From the NCBI GenBank assembly GCA_040768925.1, contig JAXGLZ010000002.1, forward strand, positions 1-64,000: 64,000 bases of DNA. Reading direction: 5' to 3'. Under the pieces are notes generated by a model. The model made no database searches and had not been told where the DNA came from. It saw nothing but the letters and a program-made list of their open reading frames with translations. This stretch comes from CALNBC01 sp040768925 (GTDB lineage Bacteria; Bacillota; Clostridia; Christensenellales; CALWSW01). Shown here one piece after another: positions 27,025-34,737 of this stretch. How positions within the stretch are numbered: position 1 is the stretch's first letter; each line of letters starts with the position of its first letter. Position numbers and translations under genes: made by a program.

Positions 27025-28011
27025 TTACAGGTGGTTTTTGTACCAACGGATGGTTTTCTTTACCCCTTCATCCAAACTGTGGTTGGGAGCCCAGTTTAAG
27101 ATACGACGCGCTTTTTCGGCGGAGAGGTACTGGCTTTTTATTTCGTTGCTTCCCTGATTCAGGATGACCGGCATGAAATCGCTGCCCATACTATCAAGTA
27201 TTTTTTGAACGACTTCCAAGACGGTAAATTGATTTTCGTTGCCAAAATTGAATGCCTCGCCCCCGAGGTTCAGCTCTTCAATTTTTTCCGCCAAAAGAAT
27301 ATAGGCATCAACAGCGTCTTCGACATAGAAATAATCCCTTACAAATGTTCCGTCGCTTCGGATGACCGGCTGCTGCGCATTCAATATGCTCCGGATCGTC
27401 TGAGGAATAATCCTGCTAAAGTTCAGATCCCCTCCGCCGTACAGATTTCCGCATCTTGTAATGCAAACCGGTAATCCATAGGTGTTATGATAAGCTTGAG
27501 CAATCAGGTCGGTGCAGCTTTTTGAAACGTCATAGGGGTGTTTTCCTTGCAGTGGCATGGTTTCGTCATACGGCAGCTGCAACTGGTCCCCGTAAGCCTT
27601 GTCGCTGGAAGCCAAAACAATGCGCCTGACAAGCGGATTGCGCCGGCATGCCTCCAGCACCGACCATGTGCCTCGGATATTCGATTCAAAGGTTGAAACC
27701 GGATTCCGGTTTGCCACGCCAACGATAGCCTGAGCCGCTACATGAAATACCGTGTCAATTTCATATTCGGCGAGAATCCTTTCCATCAGCCCCAAATCGG
27801 TCAAGTCTCCCGTCACAAAGGTGACAGCCTTGTATTCTTCCGTGCTGTATAAATTGGATTTGGGCACATTGTCACGGATAAGAGCAACCAGGTTCGCCCC
27901 TTTTTGCACCAAGGCCTTTGCGAGGTAACTGCCCAAAAAACCGGTTCCCCCGGTTAAAAAAACACTTCTGTCCTTCCAAAACATCGTGCCGGCTTCTACT
28001 TTGATTCCCAT
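27025..28011 (-). CDS. rfbG: CDP-glucose 4,6-dehydratase-like SDR enzyme
   Basis: 328-aa extended short-chain dehydrogenase. The NAD+ loop TGGTGFLGSYLA is at about 20-31. HVAAQAIVGVANRNPVSTFE matches the RfbG signature, and the active-site pair YxxxK is in HPYDVSKSCTDL, with SSDKAYGD before it. It converts CDP-glucose to CDP-4-keto-6-deoxyglucose. ATG 28011 has GAGGAG upstream and overlaps the 3' end of the cytidylyltransferase gene by 16 bp, which supplies its substrate. No rfbH is present, so the end sugar is probably not a 3,6-dideoxyhexose. Confidence 0.85.
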   Translation of the reverse strand: MGIKVEAGTMFWKDRSVFLTGGTGFLGSYLAKALVQKGANLVALIRDNVPKSNLYSTEEYKAVTFVTGDLTDLGLMERILAEYEIDTVFHVAAQAIVGVANRNPVSTFESNIRGTWSVLEACRRNPLVRRIVLASSDKAYGDQLQLPYDETMPLQGKHPYDVSKSCTDLIAQAYHNTYGLPVCITRCGNLYGGGDLNFSRIIPQTIRSILNAQQPVIRSDGTFVRDYFYVEDAVDAYILLAEKIEELNLGGEAFNFGNENQFTVLEVVQKILDSMGSDFMPVILNQGSNEIKSQYLSAEKARRILNWAPNHSLDEGVKKTIRWYKNHL

Positions 28012-28763
28012 AATTCTCCTCGTTTCTCACACAGGTTGTTTAAATTTATGATATCCCCGTATGTGTCGGCCGCAGTCCAGAATCCGTTATGCATATATAC
28101 CGCGAGCTGACCGTCTTCGACAAGCTTTTTCAGGGGACGATCCTCAAAAACACAATTTTTATCATCGGGCAGGTAGTTGTAAATTTCCGGTTCAAAAACA
28201 AAAAAACCGCCGTTTATAACGCCCTGATGACGCTGCTTTTCCTCAAAAGACGTCGCTATCCCGTTTCTAACATCAAGCGTGCCGTACTGGCTTTTCTTAT
28301 TTATACCCGTAACCGTAGCAATTTTCCCCTTTTCGGTATGATACTTAAAGAGCTCGGCGATGTTTACGTTCGAGAGTCCGTCACCATAGGTGAGCATGAA
28401 AGGGTCGTTGCCGGTAAGGGGCTGCACCTGCTTCAGCCTTCCGCCGGTTTGTGTTTCGGTACCCGTATCCAAGAAGGTGATGGTAAGGTTGGTTTTTTGG
28501 GGACTGGCGAACATCATGGTATTGCTGTCCGTTTCCAATGTGAAATCATTGTTTTTCCATTTATAGTCAAGGAAGTATTCTTTAATTTTCTCCCCTTTAT
28601 AGCCGAGAAGAAGAATGAATTCATTGAATCCATAGTGCTGATATCCCATCATAATATGCCAAAGCATCGGTTTATTGCAGACTTCAGCAAGCGGCTTAGG
28701 CATGCTTTCGGTAAGCTCGCGCATGCGTATTCCTTTTCCTCCGCACAATATTACAACTTTCAT
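27996..28763 (-). CDS. rfbF: Glucose-1-phosphate cytidylyltransferase
   Basis: 255 aa, full length. It makes CDP-glucose from CTP and glucose-1-phosphate. The nucleotide loop LCGGKGIRMRE is at residues 6-16, followed by PKPLAEVCNKPMLWHIMMGY. LLLGYKGEKIKEYF, the substrate motif LTYGDGLSNV and the INGGFFVFEPEI region are all typical of RfbF. First gene of the minus-strand surface-sugar operon. The upstream 28764-28850 is AT-rich and probably carries the promoter, though I cannot fix its hexamers. Confidence 0.93.
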   Translation of the reverse strand: MKVVILCGGKGIRMRELTESMPKPLAEVCNKPMLWHIMMGYQHYGFNEFILLLGYKGEKIKEYFLDYKWKNNDFTLETDSNTMMFASPQKTNLTITFLDTGTETQTGGRLKQVQPLTGNDPFMLTYGDGLSNVNIAELFKYHTEKGKIATVTGINKKSQYGTLDVRNGIATSFEEKQRHQGVINGGFFVFEPEIYNYLPDDKNCVFEDRPLKKLVEDGQLAVYMHNGFWTAADTYGDIINLNNLCEKRGELWESK

Positions 28764-29250
28764 GTTTTCCCTCGTTATAATATAATTTGTAAGTTTCGCC
28801 TTACGCTTTTATCATATTCCCGCGAGATTATGAAGGTTACAAGTTATATATGATTGAAGCATATAAGAAAAAAGGTATGGCGCTTATCGAGCAGCAGCGG
28901 TATGCTATGTAAAAGACGCGGATGGCTTTTCGAATTTGCTTTCTGGAATTACGGCAATTTGGGCCCTCCAAATAAGTCCCCAAAATACCGTTGAACTCGT
29001 GATAGGGGAGGGGAGTTGACATTTATCCTATCAACTTGCCCGGGCTTTTTACGTCTCTATAACCTCACGATATAGTAGGGCGGCGAACACGTTTCCCAGG
29101 CGGCGGGATAGAATTTCTTCAAATAACATCTATTTTGCGGCCTGAGGAAACGTTGAATGCCTGGTATTGATGCCGCGGGTGAAAAAGCGAGCGTGGGGCT
29201 GGATACAGACAAAACCGCAGTGATAAGTATACATTATGAGGCGAAGAAAT
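28764..29250. other. 487-bp gap between divergent rfbF and EamA genes
   Basis: No gene found. It contains the third copy of the interspersed motif (29150-29187). A 61-codon minus-strand reading (28837-29022) has no ribosome site or family resemblance. Confidence 0.45.
29150..29187 (+). repeat. Interspersed 36-bp motif, copy C
   Basis: ACGTTGAATGCCTGGTATTGATGCCGCGGGTGAAAAAG. It aligns with copies at 8611 and 23397 over its whole length, best in GTATTGATG-CGCGGG and the following A-rich bases. Confidence 0.5.
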
Positions 29251-30111
29251 ATGTGGATCGTATTGGCGTTTTTCTCTGCATTTTTTGCCGGCATTACGGC
29301 GATCCTGGCCAAATGCGGAATTAAGCAAACGGATTCGACCGTTGCAACAGCCATTCGAACAATTGTGGTTCTTCTCTTTTCGTGCATCATGGTTCTTATC
29401 GTTGGATCACAAGACACGATTTCATCGATTAGTATGAAAACATGGGCGTTTCTGGTGCTCTCAGGCTGTTCGACGGGAGCGTCATGGCTCTGTTACTTTC
29501 GGGCGTTGCAAATTGGCGATATCAATAAAGTTGTGCCAATCGACAAATCAAGCACAACCCTGACAATCCTTCTTGCTTTTATGATACTTGGAGAAAGCAT
29601 TACATGGATCAAGGGTCTTGCGGTACTTCTTATAACAGTCGGCACCTATCTGATGATACAGAAAAAGGATATGAAAAAAACCGGGGAATCCAAAAGAAAT
29701 TCATGGCTCATTTACGCCATTTTTTCCGCGGTGTTTGCTTCCTTAACGGCGATTCTCGGAAAAATCGGGATCGAAGGAGTAGAATCAAATCTGGGAACGG
29801 CCATTCGGACCGCCGTTGTTTTAATAATGGCATGGATTGTTGTGTTCATAACGAAGAAGCAAGACAGAATCAAAAAAGTGCCCCAAAAGGACCTTGTGTA
29901 TATCTGCTTGTCGGGATTGGCAACAGGGGCTTCGTGGATTTGCTACTATAGCGCTTTGCAGGCCGGCCAAGCTTCTGCGGTCGTCCCCATAGATAAATTG
30001 AGCATCCTGATCACGATAGCATTCTCCTATTTTGTTTTTAAGGAGAAGTTGTCTGCTAAAGCACTGATTGGACTGGTGCTCATCGTTGCCGGAACGCTCG
30101 CAATGATATAG
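29251..30111 (+). CDS. EamA-family (DMT) transporter
   Basis: 286-aa inner-membrane protein of the drug/metabolite transporter superfamily, with ten helices in two repeats of the EamA domain. The repeats are obvious: FSAFFAGITAILAKCGI with TAIRTIVVLLFS, and FSAVFASLTAILGKIGI with TAIRTAVVLIMA. Both halves end with a VVPIDK(S/L)S motif. ATG 29251 is preferred over 29236 because GAGGCG lies before it. The substrate is unknown. It stands alone, between the glycan locus and a cupin gene on the other strand. Confidence 0.88.
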   Translation: MWIVLAFFSAFFAGITAILAKCGIKQTDSTVATAIRTIVVLLFSCIMVLIVGSQDTISSISMKTWAFLVLSGCSTGASWLCYFRALQIGDINKVVPIDKSSTTLTILLAFMILGESITWIKGLAVLLITVGTYLMIQKKDMKKTGESKRNSWLIYAIFSAVFASLTAILGKIGIEGVESNLGTAIRTAVVLIMAWIVVFITKKQDRIKKVPQKDLVYICLSGLATGASWICYYSALQAGQASAVVPIDKLSILITIAFSYFVFKEKLSAKALIGLVLIVAGTLAMI

Positions 30112-30206
30112 GTCGCAGCCATACCGCGACAAAGCAAGGCACCCCACGCTGTCATTTCGCGGAGTGCCCGGCATGTTATTTTATCCTGCTTTTAATTCTG
30201 ATTGCC

Positions 30207-30521
30207 TCAGTTTTTAGGAGCGGGCGCTTTAACAACGATTAACTCCAAGGTTGCATCGTGCAAGTTTTTTACGTTCATTTTGGTCTTGAACGGAATCTTG
30301 AGCAGAGTACCGTCCTCATATTCATGTATATCCTGATCGTTCAGCCCGATGGAGAGTTTGCCGCGAACCACAGTCATATATACGTTTGAATTGGAAAAAT
30401 GCTCCGGCAGCCCTTCGCCTTTATTGAACACCATGTGCAAGTAATGAAGGTTTTCATCGAATACAACTTTTTCCACAGCTTTTTCATTGCCTCTTGACAA
30501 TTTGAATATCTGTTCAACCAT
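30207..30521 (-). CDS. Small cupin-domain protein
   Basis: 104 aa forming a single cupin barrel: LHYLHMVFNKGEGLPEHFSN covers the first motif, with a His in PEHF. VRGKLSIGLNDQDIHEYEDG and GTLLKIPFKTKMNVKNLHDA cover the second part. Key metal ligands are only partly conserved, so it may bind a small molecule rather than act as an enzyme. It is convergent with the EamA gene. An AT-rich upstream stretch at 30540-30580 contains several TATAAT-like hexamers on the minus strand. Confidence 0.75.
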   Translation of the reverse strand: MVEQIFKLSRGNEKAVEKVVFDENLHYLHMVFNKGEGLPEHFSNSNVYMTVVRGKLSIGLNDQDIHEYEDGTLLKIPFKTKMNVKNLHDATLELIVVKAPAPKN

Positions 30522-30779
30522 AATAGCTACCCCCTGAATATTTTTTTATAATACGGACGTTCAGTGTTTAGTATTATATCATGCAAGACGAAGAATAGTA
30601 CGTTGCAATAGCAACAAACTAATATTAATTCCTTGACTTTCCATAATGGATAGCGTCCTTATTTCATGGCATCATTTTCTCTATTGATCCTCACTTGCGA
30701 TAACGATAAAATAAAAAAGCGTTGCCAATGTAATACGTCGGGAGCCCATTGTGAAAAAAACCGGGGCTAACGGGATGAA

Positions 30780-30977
30780 TTGGCCTTTATTAAATCAATA
30801 ATTCCTCAGGGAATAGGGTCTTTACTGAATGAAGGAAGCTGCCAAGCAACCGGGTACGGGAAAAAGGTTGTTTATCTTGCCGCCGAAATCCGCTCAACCC
30901 AGAAGATTATTATTTCGGGGAAAGCGGGTATGGGCTTAGAAAAAAGATTGATAACAGAGGGAGATGTCTTGCAATGA
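30780..30977 (+). CDS. Hypothetical 65-aa reading before DUF3955
   Basis: TTG-started reading (ending ITEGDVLQ) whose stop overlaps the start of the DUF3955 gene by 4 bp (ATGA). The overlap suggests coupling, and AGAGGGAG near its end is the DUF3955 ribosome site. The protein matches no family I know, and its own start has no good ribosome site. It may be the tail of a broken gene. Confidence 0.3.
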   Translation: MAFIKSIIPQGIGSLLNEGSCQATGYGKKVVYLAAEIRSTQKIIISGKAGMGLEKRLITEGDVLQ

Positions 30978-31216
30978 AACGTGTTCCGGCAGCATGGAAA
31001 AAGGATAAGAAAGTTCTGCTCATAAGAGGCTTGATGCTTCTTTCAGCTTTAGCAGCAGTGGGTTGCTTTGTTTCCTGCCGTATTATCGGTACAGAGATTT
31101 TATCAGATGGGATCCTGGTTGAACCGTTTGCGCTCATACCGATCGGGTATCTCTTTGTTTTAGCGTTTATCGTTTGTATAATCCTTAATTTTATATTTTT
31201 AAGAAAGCGCAAGTAA
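30974..31216 (+). CDS. DUF3955 small membrane protein
   Basis: 80 aa with two membrane helices (about 19-38 and 54-73). Between them lies the DUF3955 signature DGILVEPFALIPIGYLF, including the conserved EPFxLIPIGYLF stretch. A basic N-terminus (MKRVPAAWKKDKK) and C-terminus (LRKRK) suggest both ends are cytoplasmic. GAGGGAG lies 8-14 bp before the ATG. Function of the family is unknown. A strong terminator follows 45 bp downstream. Confidence 0.8.
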   Translation: MKRVPAAWKKDKKVLLIRGLMLLSALAAVGCFVSCRIIGTEILSDGILVEPFALIPIGYLFVLAFIVCIILNFIFLRKRK

Positions 31217-31261
31217 TACCGAGTAAATGGATAGCGCGGGATTCTGAAGCTTGGCTTTTTT

Positions 31262-31307
31262 AAACCAACACCCTTAATGCATATGAGGTATGTTGGTTTT
31301 TTATTTT
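31262..31307 (+). terminator. Rho-independent terminator
   Basis: AAACCAACA (31262-31270) pairs with TGTTGGTTT (31291-31299), followed by TTTATTTTTAT. It ends the DUF3955 transcript. Confidence 0.75.
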
Positions 31308-31426
31308 TATAAGCACAAGGCATATACCTTTTTATATTGAAGCTATGCAGAGGGTTGTTTCACAATGATAAAAGCTTCTATGAAAACCAAGGGCTGTTTG
31401 AACGATAAAAATTTAAAAAAATAATA

Positions 31427-31455
31427 TTGACCGACTGGTCTGTTTGCGGTATACT
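31427..31455 (+). promoter_or_regulatory. tetR-MATE promoter with operator O1
   Basis: TTGACC (31427-31432), 17 bp, TATACT (31450-31455). The palindrome GACCGACTGGTC (31429-31440) covers the -35 box. Its GGTC half-site is shared with the second operator. Confidence 0.8.
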
Positions 31456-31463
31456 AACGGTTG

Positions 31464-31479
31464 CAGACCATCTGGTCTG
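31464..31479. promoter_or_regulatory. Operator O2 of the tetR-MATE operon
   Basis: CAGACCA (31464-31470) and TGGTCTG (31473-31479) are perfect 7-bp arms, located at about +2 to +17 of the transcript. Together with the -35 palindrome this is a two-site autorepression arrangement for the TetR protein encoded next. Confidence 0.75.
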
Positions 31480-31503
31480 TAATTCAAATTACGGGGCGAT
31501 ATC

Positions 31504-32127
31504 ATGAAACGCAAGGAAAAGAACCTGCAAAGCAGGCAGAGGATTCTTGAGGGCGCATTAAAAGAATTTTCTGCAAAAAGCTATGCGGAGGCGTCGCTTA
31601 ACAACATCTGCAATGACAATGGTATTTCAAAGGGCATTATTTACCATTATTTTAAGGACAAAGACGAGCTGTATTTACTATGCGTCAAGGAGTGTTTTGA
31701 CGCATTGACTTCCTATTTGTCCGATGCAATTCAAACACTCAACGGAGGCGCCGAAGAACATCTGCGGGGGTATTTTGACGCGCGGCTCCGCTTCTTCAGC
31801 GATAATCCGCTATACCTAAACCTTTTTTGCAATGCTGTTATCAATCCGCCGATGCATCTGCTCAAAGCCATCGGCGAGATGAAAAATGAATTCGATACGC
31901 TCAATAGTTCCGTTTTGACAGAACTTCTCGACCGCGTGTCTCTGCGCCAGGGTGTTACTGTGCCGGAAGTCGTGGAGGATTTCCGGGCCTACCAGGATTT
32001 CTTCAACGCCCGGTATCTATCCATACAGCAGGGCCGCTCCGCTGAAAGTATTCTGCATGATCACGAGGAAAGGTGTCACCGTCAGTTAAAAATGCTGCTG
32101 TATGGTGTAATAGGATGCGAAAAATGA
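31504..32127 (+). CDS. TetR family repressor of a MATE pump
   Basis: 207 aa. The DNA-binding domain is at about 10-60 (RQRILEGALKEFSAKSYAEA, NNICNDNGISKGIIYHYFKD) and a helical ligand domain follows. The stop codon overlaps the MATE start (ATGA), so the two are co-translated. Two palindromes sharing the TGGTC half-site lie on the promoter and just after it, so this protein most likely represses its own operon until a pump substrate binds. The ligand is unknown. Confidence 0.9.
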   Translation: MKRKEKNLQSRQRILEGALKEFSAKSYAEASLNNICNDNGISKGIIYHYFKDKDELYLLCVKECFDALTSYLSDAIQTLNGGAEEHLRGYFDARLRFFSDNPLYLNLFCNAVINPPMHLLKAIGEMKNEFDTLNSSVLTELLDRVSLRQGVTVPEVVEDFRAYQDFFNARYLSIQQGRSAESILHDHEERCHRQLKMLLYGVIGCEK

Positions 32128-33503
32128 ACAACGAGAAAAGTATGACAAAAGAATCTCTTTTATCGGCCGTTAAACCGTCAAAGGCCATCGTCAAGCTGGC
32201 AATACCCGCCACGATCGCGCTCCTGGCAAAAGCGGTATACAACATCGTCGATACCGCGTATATCGGAATGCTGGATTCGGATATCGCGCTCGCGGCGGTG
32301 GGAGTCACTCTTCCGCTGCTGCTGATTTTTGTCTCGATCGAAAATATCTTCGCGGCGGGCGCGGCGGTCTTAGCCGGCCGCCAACTGGGCGCAAACGATA
32401 AGGAAGGCGCAAGCACCACCATTTCCACCATTGTTGTGCTATCAACGTTCATTGGAATCGCACTGTGCGTTGGCGGGATCCTTTTTATGGAACCGCTGCT
32501 GCGCACGTTCGGTGCGTCCGGCGACGTGATGCCGCAAGCCAAGGAATATGCTTTTTGGATGTTCATTGCAGCGATATTTAACCTGCCCGCCCAAAGTCTG
32601 AACTGTGCCGCAAGAGCCGAATCCTCGGTGAAGATAACTTCGATCGCCGTAATCGTCGGAGCGGCGCTCAACGTTATACTCGACCCGATATTCATGTTCG
32701 AGTGGGGCTTTAATATGGGCGTTGAAGGCGCGTCACTGGCAACCACAGTCTCCCAGTTTGTGACCTTCGCAATACTTGTATGGTTCTATTGGGGCGGCCG
32801 GTCTATTATCAAGATAAAACTGGCATACTTCAAACTCAGCTCCAAGCTGCTCAAGACCGTTACCCTCATTGGGATTCCTTCAGCTGTAATACAAATATGT
32901 CTTGCTGTCGCCACTTCGCTCACAAACGTGATGGCGGCGACGCTGCCCGAGAGCGATCTTATTATCGCGGCATATGGCGTTGTTCAGCGGCTGATTCTAA
33001 TCGGATGTTACGTGATCATGGGGTTCATGCAGGGCTATCAGCCGGTTGCGGCTTATTCCTTCGGGGCAAAGAACGAAGAACGCTTTCACGAATCGGCACG
33101 GTATGCGATACGCTCCACGCTTGTGCTGTCCGTGCTGGTAGCGGCGGTTTATATCACGCTGTCGCGCCCACTTATCTTGCTGTTCAACCGCAATCCGGCG
33201 GTCGTTGATTACGGCATAAAACTGCTCATATCGCAGGTGGCGCTGTATCCTGCGTTCGGCCTTTGTTATATGATGACAATCACATTTCAGACGATCGGCT
33301 CGTCGCGGTACGGATTGTTTTTGTCGGTCATCCGGCAAGGACTGTTTTATGTCCCCTTTATTCTGTTGCTGCCGCGTTTTTTGGGCATAAACGGCATTTA
33401 CTTTTCGCAGCCTGTGGCCGATATATTGACACTGATTGTCTGCATTTTGTCAATTAGGCCGATGAAGCGGATCGCAACAAAAAATATGGCGTTGATGGAA
33501 TAG
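32124..33503 (+). CDS. MATE family efflux transporter
   Basis: 459 aa, full-length exporter with 12 helices. Typical stretches are LAIPATIALLAKAVYNIVDT at the N-terminus, the GAALNVILDPIFMF motif (about 175-188) with NMGVEGASLATTVSQF, and GFMQGYQPVAAYSFGAKN in the second half. The ATG at 32124 overlaps the tetR stop and has TAGGA 8 bp upstream; the ATG at 32115 would overlap that site. It is closer in style to the NorM/DinF-type clostridial pumps than to the MATE gene at 1142. The substrate is unknown, probably a cationic toxin that also induces the TetR protein. Confidence 0.92.
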   Translation: MNNEKSMTKESLLSAVKPSKAIVKLAIPATIALLAKAVYNIVDTAYIGMLDSDIALAAVGVTLPLLLIFVSIENIFAAGAAVLAGRQLGANDKEGASTTISTIVVLSTFIGIALCVGGILFMEPLLRTFGASGDVMPQAKEYAFWMFIAAIFNLPAQSLNCAARAESSVKITSIAVIVGAALNVILDPIFMFEWGFNMGVEGASLATTVSQFVTFAILVWFYWGGRSIIKIKLAYFKLSSKLLKTVTLIGIPSAVIQICLAVATSLTNVMAATLPESDLIIAAYGVVQRLILIGCYVIMGFMQGYQPVAAYSFGAKNEERFHESARYAIRSTLVLSVLVAAVYITLSRPLILLFNRNPAVVDYGIKLLISQVALYPAFGLCYMMTITFQTIGSSRYGLFLSVIRQGLFYVPFILLLPRFLGINGIYFSQPVADILTLIVCILSIRPMKRIATKNMALME

Positions 33504-33596
33504 TTGGAATATACCAAAAAATCGCGGGCAATATAATGAAGCGGTTGTTCAAATTTTTTGATTCAGATGATTTCAGCAGACTTTGGAGGGTAAACG

Positions 33597-34163
33597 GTGG
33601 ACTCCTGCTTCGAACCGGCGATTTGGCCGGAAGACAAATTACCGGAAGAGGCCGCCAGTTACAAGCAGTGCGAAATATGCACGCAAAAGTCCCGCGTCAT
33701 TTGGGGGGAAGGAAACCCCAAGGCATCTGTTCTTGTTATTTTGGATAACCCCGGCGCCCGCGAAGACAAAGAAGGAAACGAATATGTCTGCGGAACCAGG
33801 CGGACGTTGCAGGCAGCCTTGCATCAAGCCAATTTGGCGGCGGATGATATCTATTTAACTTATCTGTTGAAATGCAAGCCCCTTCGCAAGTATAACAAAG
33901 AAGAGGCCAGAGCGTTTAGCAAACCGTTTCTTATTCGCCAAATAAAGATGATGCAGCCAAAATTCATCGTCTGTTTGGGAGATGTGGTTGCTCAGGCGAT
34001 GTTTAACGATAAGGACGCCCATGTTAAAGATCTCAGAGGGTTGTGGCATGTTGTTTTGGAGTATCCCTGCGTTGTATCCTATCATCCGTTGGCGATAAGG
34101 AGGCGGCCCAATTTGATGCGTCAGTTTGTGGAGGATTGGAATATGCTGGCCAAGCGGCTATAG
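33597..34163 (+). CDS. Uracil-DNA-glycosylase-like protein, divergent
   Basis: 188 aa with the fold of family 4/5 uracil-DNA glycosylases: GEGNPKASVLVILDNPGARE (37-56), YLTYLLKCKPLRKYN, IKMMQPKFIVCLGDVVAQAM and the histidine motif SYHPLAIRRRPNL. Family enzymes hold a 4Fe-4S cluster with C-x2-C and C-x14-C. Here Cys25, Cys28 and Cys93 are present but the fourth position is Ser108. The GEAPG motif is changed to LDNPG. It may therefore lack normal glycosylase activity or use Cys126 instead. GTG 33597 has GGAGGG upstream. Confidence 0.75.
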   Translation: MDSCFEPAIWPEDKLPEEAASYKQCEICTQKSRVIWGEGNPKASVLVILDNPGAREDKEGNEYVCGTRRTLQAALHQANLAADDIYLTYLLKCKPLRKYNKEEARAFSKPFLIRQIKMMQPKFIVCLGDVVAQAMFNDKDAHVKDLRGLWHVVLEYPCVVSYHPLAIRRRPNLMRQFVEDWNMLAKRL

Positions 34164-34290
34164 AGGGAAGCAATCCATCAACTGCCGATGATACCCAAAC
34201 TGAAGGCCTCAGAAGCACCGGAAATCGCCGAGATTGCCGCCGCATCGACCTAGACAGCCGCTTAACTTCAAGATTACAAATAATCGCATC

Positions 34291-34327
34291 ATCCCTGCGC
34301 TAAATGACAGGCGCGGGGATTTCTTAT
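34291..34327 (+). terminator. Rho-independent terminator of the UDG-like gene
   Basis: ATCCCTGCGC (34291-34300) pairs with GCGCGGGGAT (34311-34320), with one T-G wobble, followed by TTCTTAT. Confidence 0.65.
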
Positions 34328-34684
34328 CTATCAAAAAACGCCGGTTGGACTTTCATTCGAAGGAGTCTCTGTCACAAATTTCCCTGTCATATAGATAAAG
34401 AAATGCTCCAGTATGACGATATTATTAATATAACGGGTGATAAACCGGGGCTTGATCTGAAGTTCAACAGGCAAAGAATGAGTCTGCAAAAAGCCTCGAT
34501 TCCATCGATCGGCTGTCCGCCGGTCGGGTATCGGGAGCTTTGCGCGCTTCGAGCTTCCGGAAATGAACGGGGGGTTTGAAAAACTACAAAAAAAGTATGG
34601 TCAAGTGGAGGGCTGTGACTCTGTTTCTGTGTTTTAAATGCTGCTGAATGATGGAAGGGGCCGGGTTTCGAACCGCTTCAGCCG

Positions 34685-34710
34685 GCTTATATTTACTGGT
34701 AAATATAAGC
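34685..34710. promoter_or_regulatory. Perfect palindrome upstream of chemoreceptor
   Basis: GCTTATATTTAC (34685-34696) and GTAAATATAAGC (34699-34710), 12-bp arms around TG, end about 10 bp before the ribosome site of the chemoreceptor gene. It may be an operator or a 5'-leader hairpin affecting translation. Confidence 0.55.
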
Positions 34711-34737
34711 AGATAACGAGAGGGGTAATCAAAAGAC

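Larger units (their letters stand above)
34164..34737. other. 574-bp gap before the chemoreceptor
   Basis: It holds a terminator (34291-34327) and a palindrome (34685-34710). A 91-codon reading at 34304-34579 begins in the terminator loop, lacks a ribosome site and matches nothing known. Confidence 0.5.

Noticed and set aside
34304..34579. 91-codon reading before the chemoreceptor
   Set aside because: Starts inside the loop of a terminator, lacks a ribosome site and resembles no family.
34585..34737. Possible c-di-GMP riboswitch before the chemoreceptor
   Set aside because: I looked for the conserved GEMM core elements and did not find them; only a simple palindrome is present.
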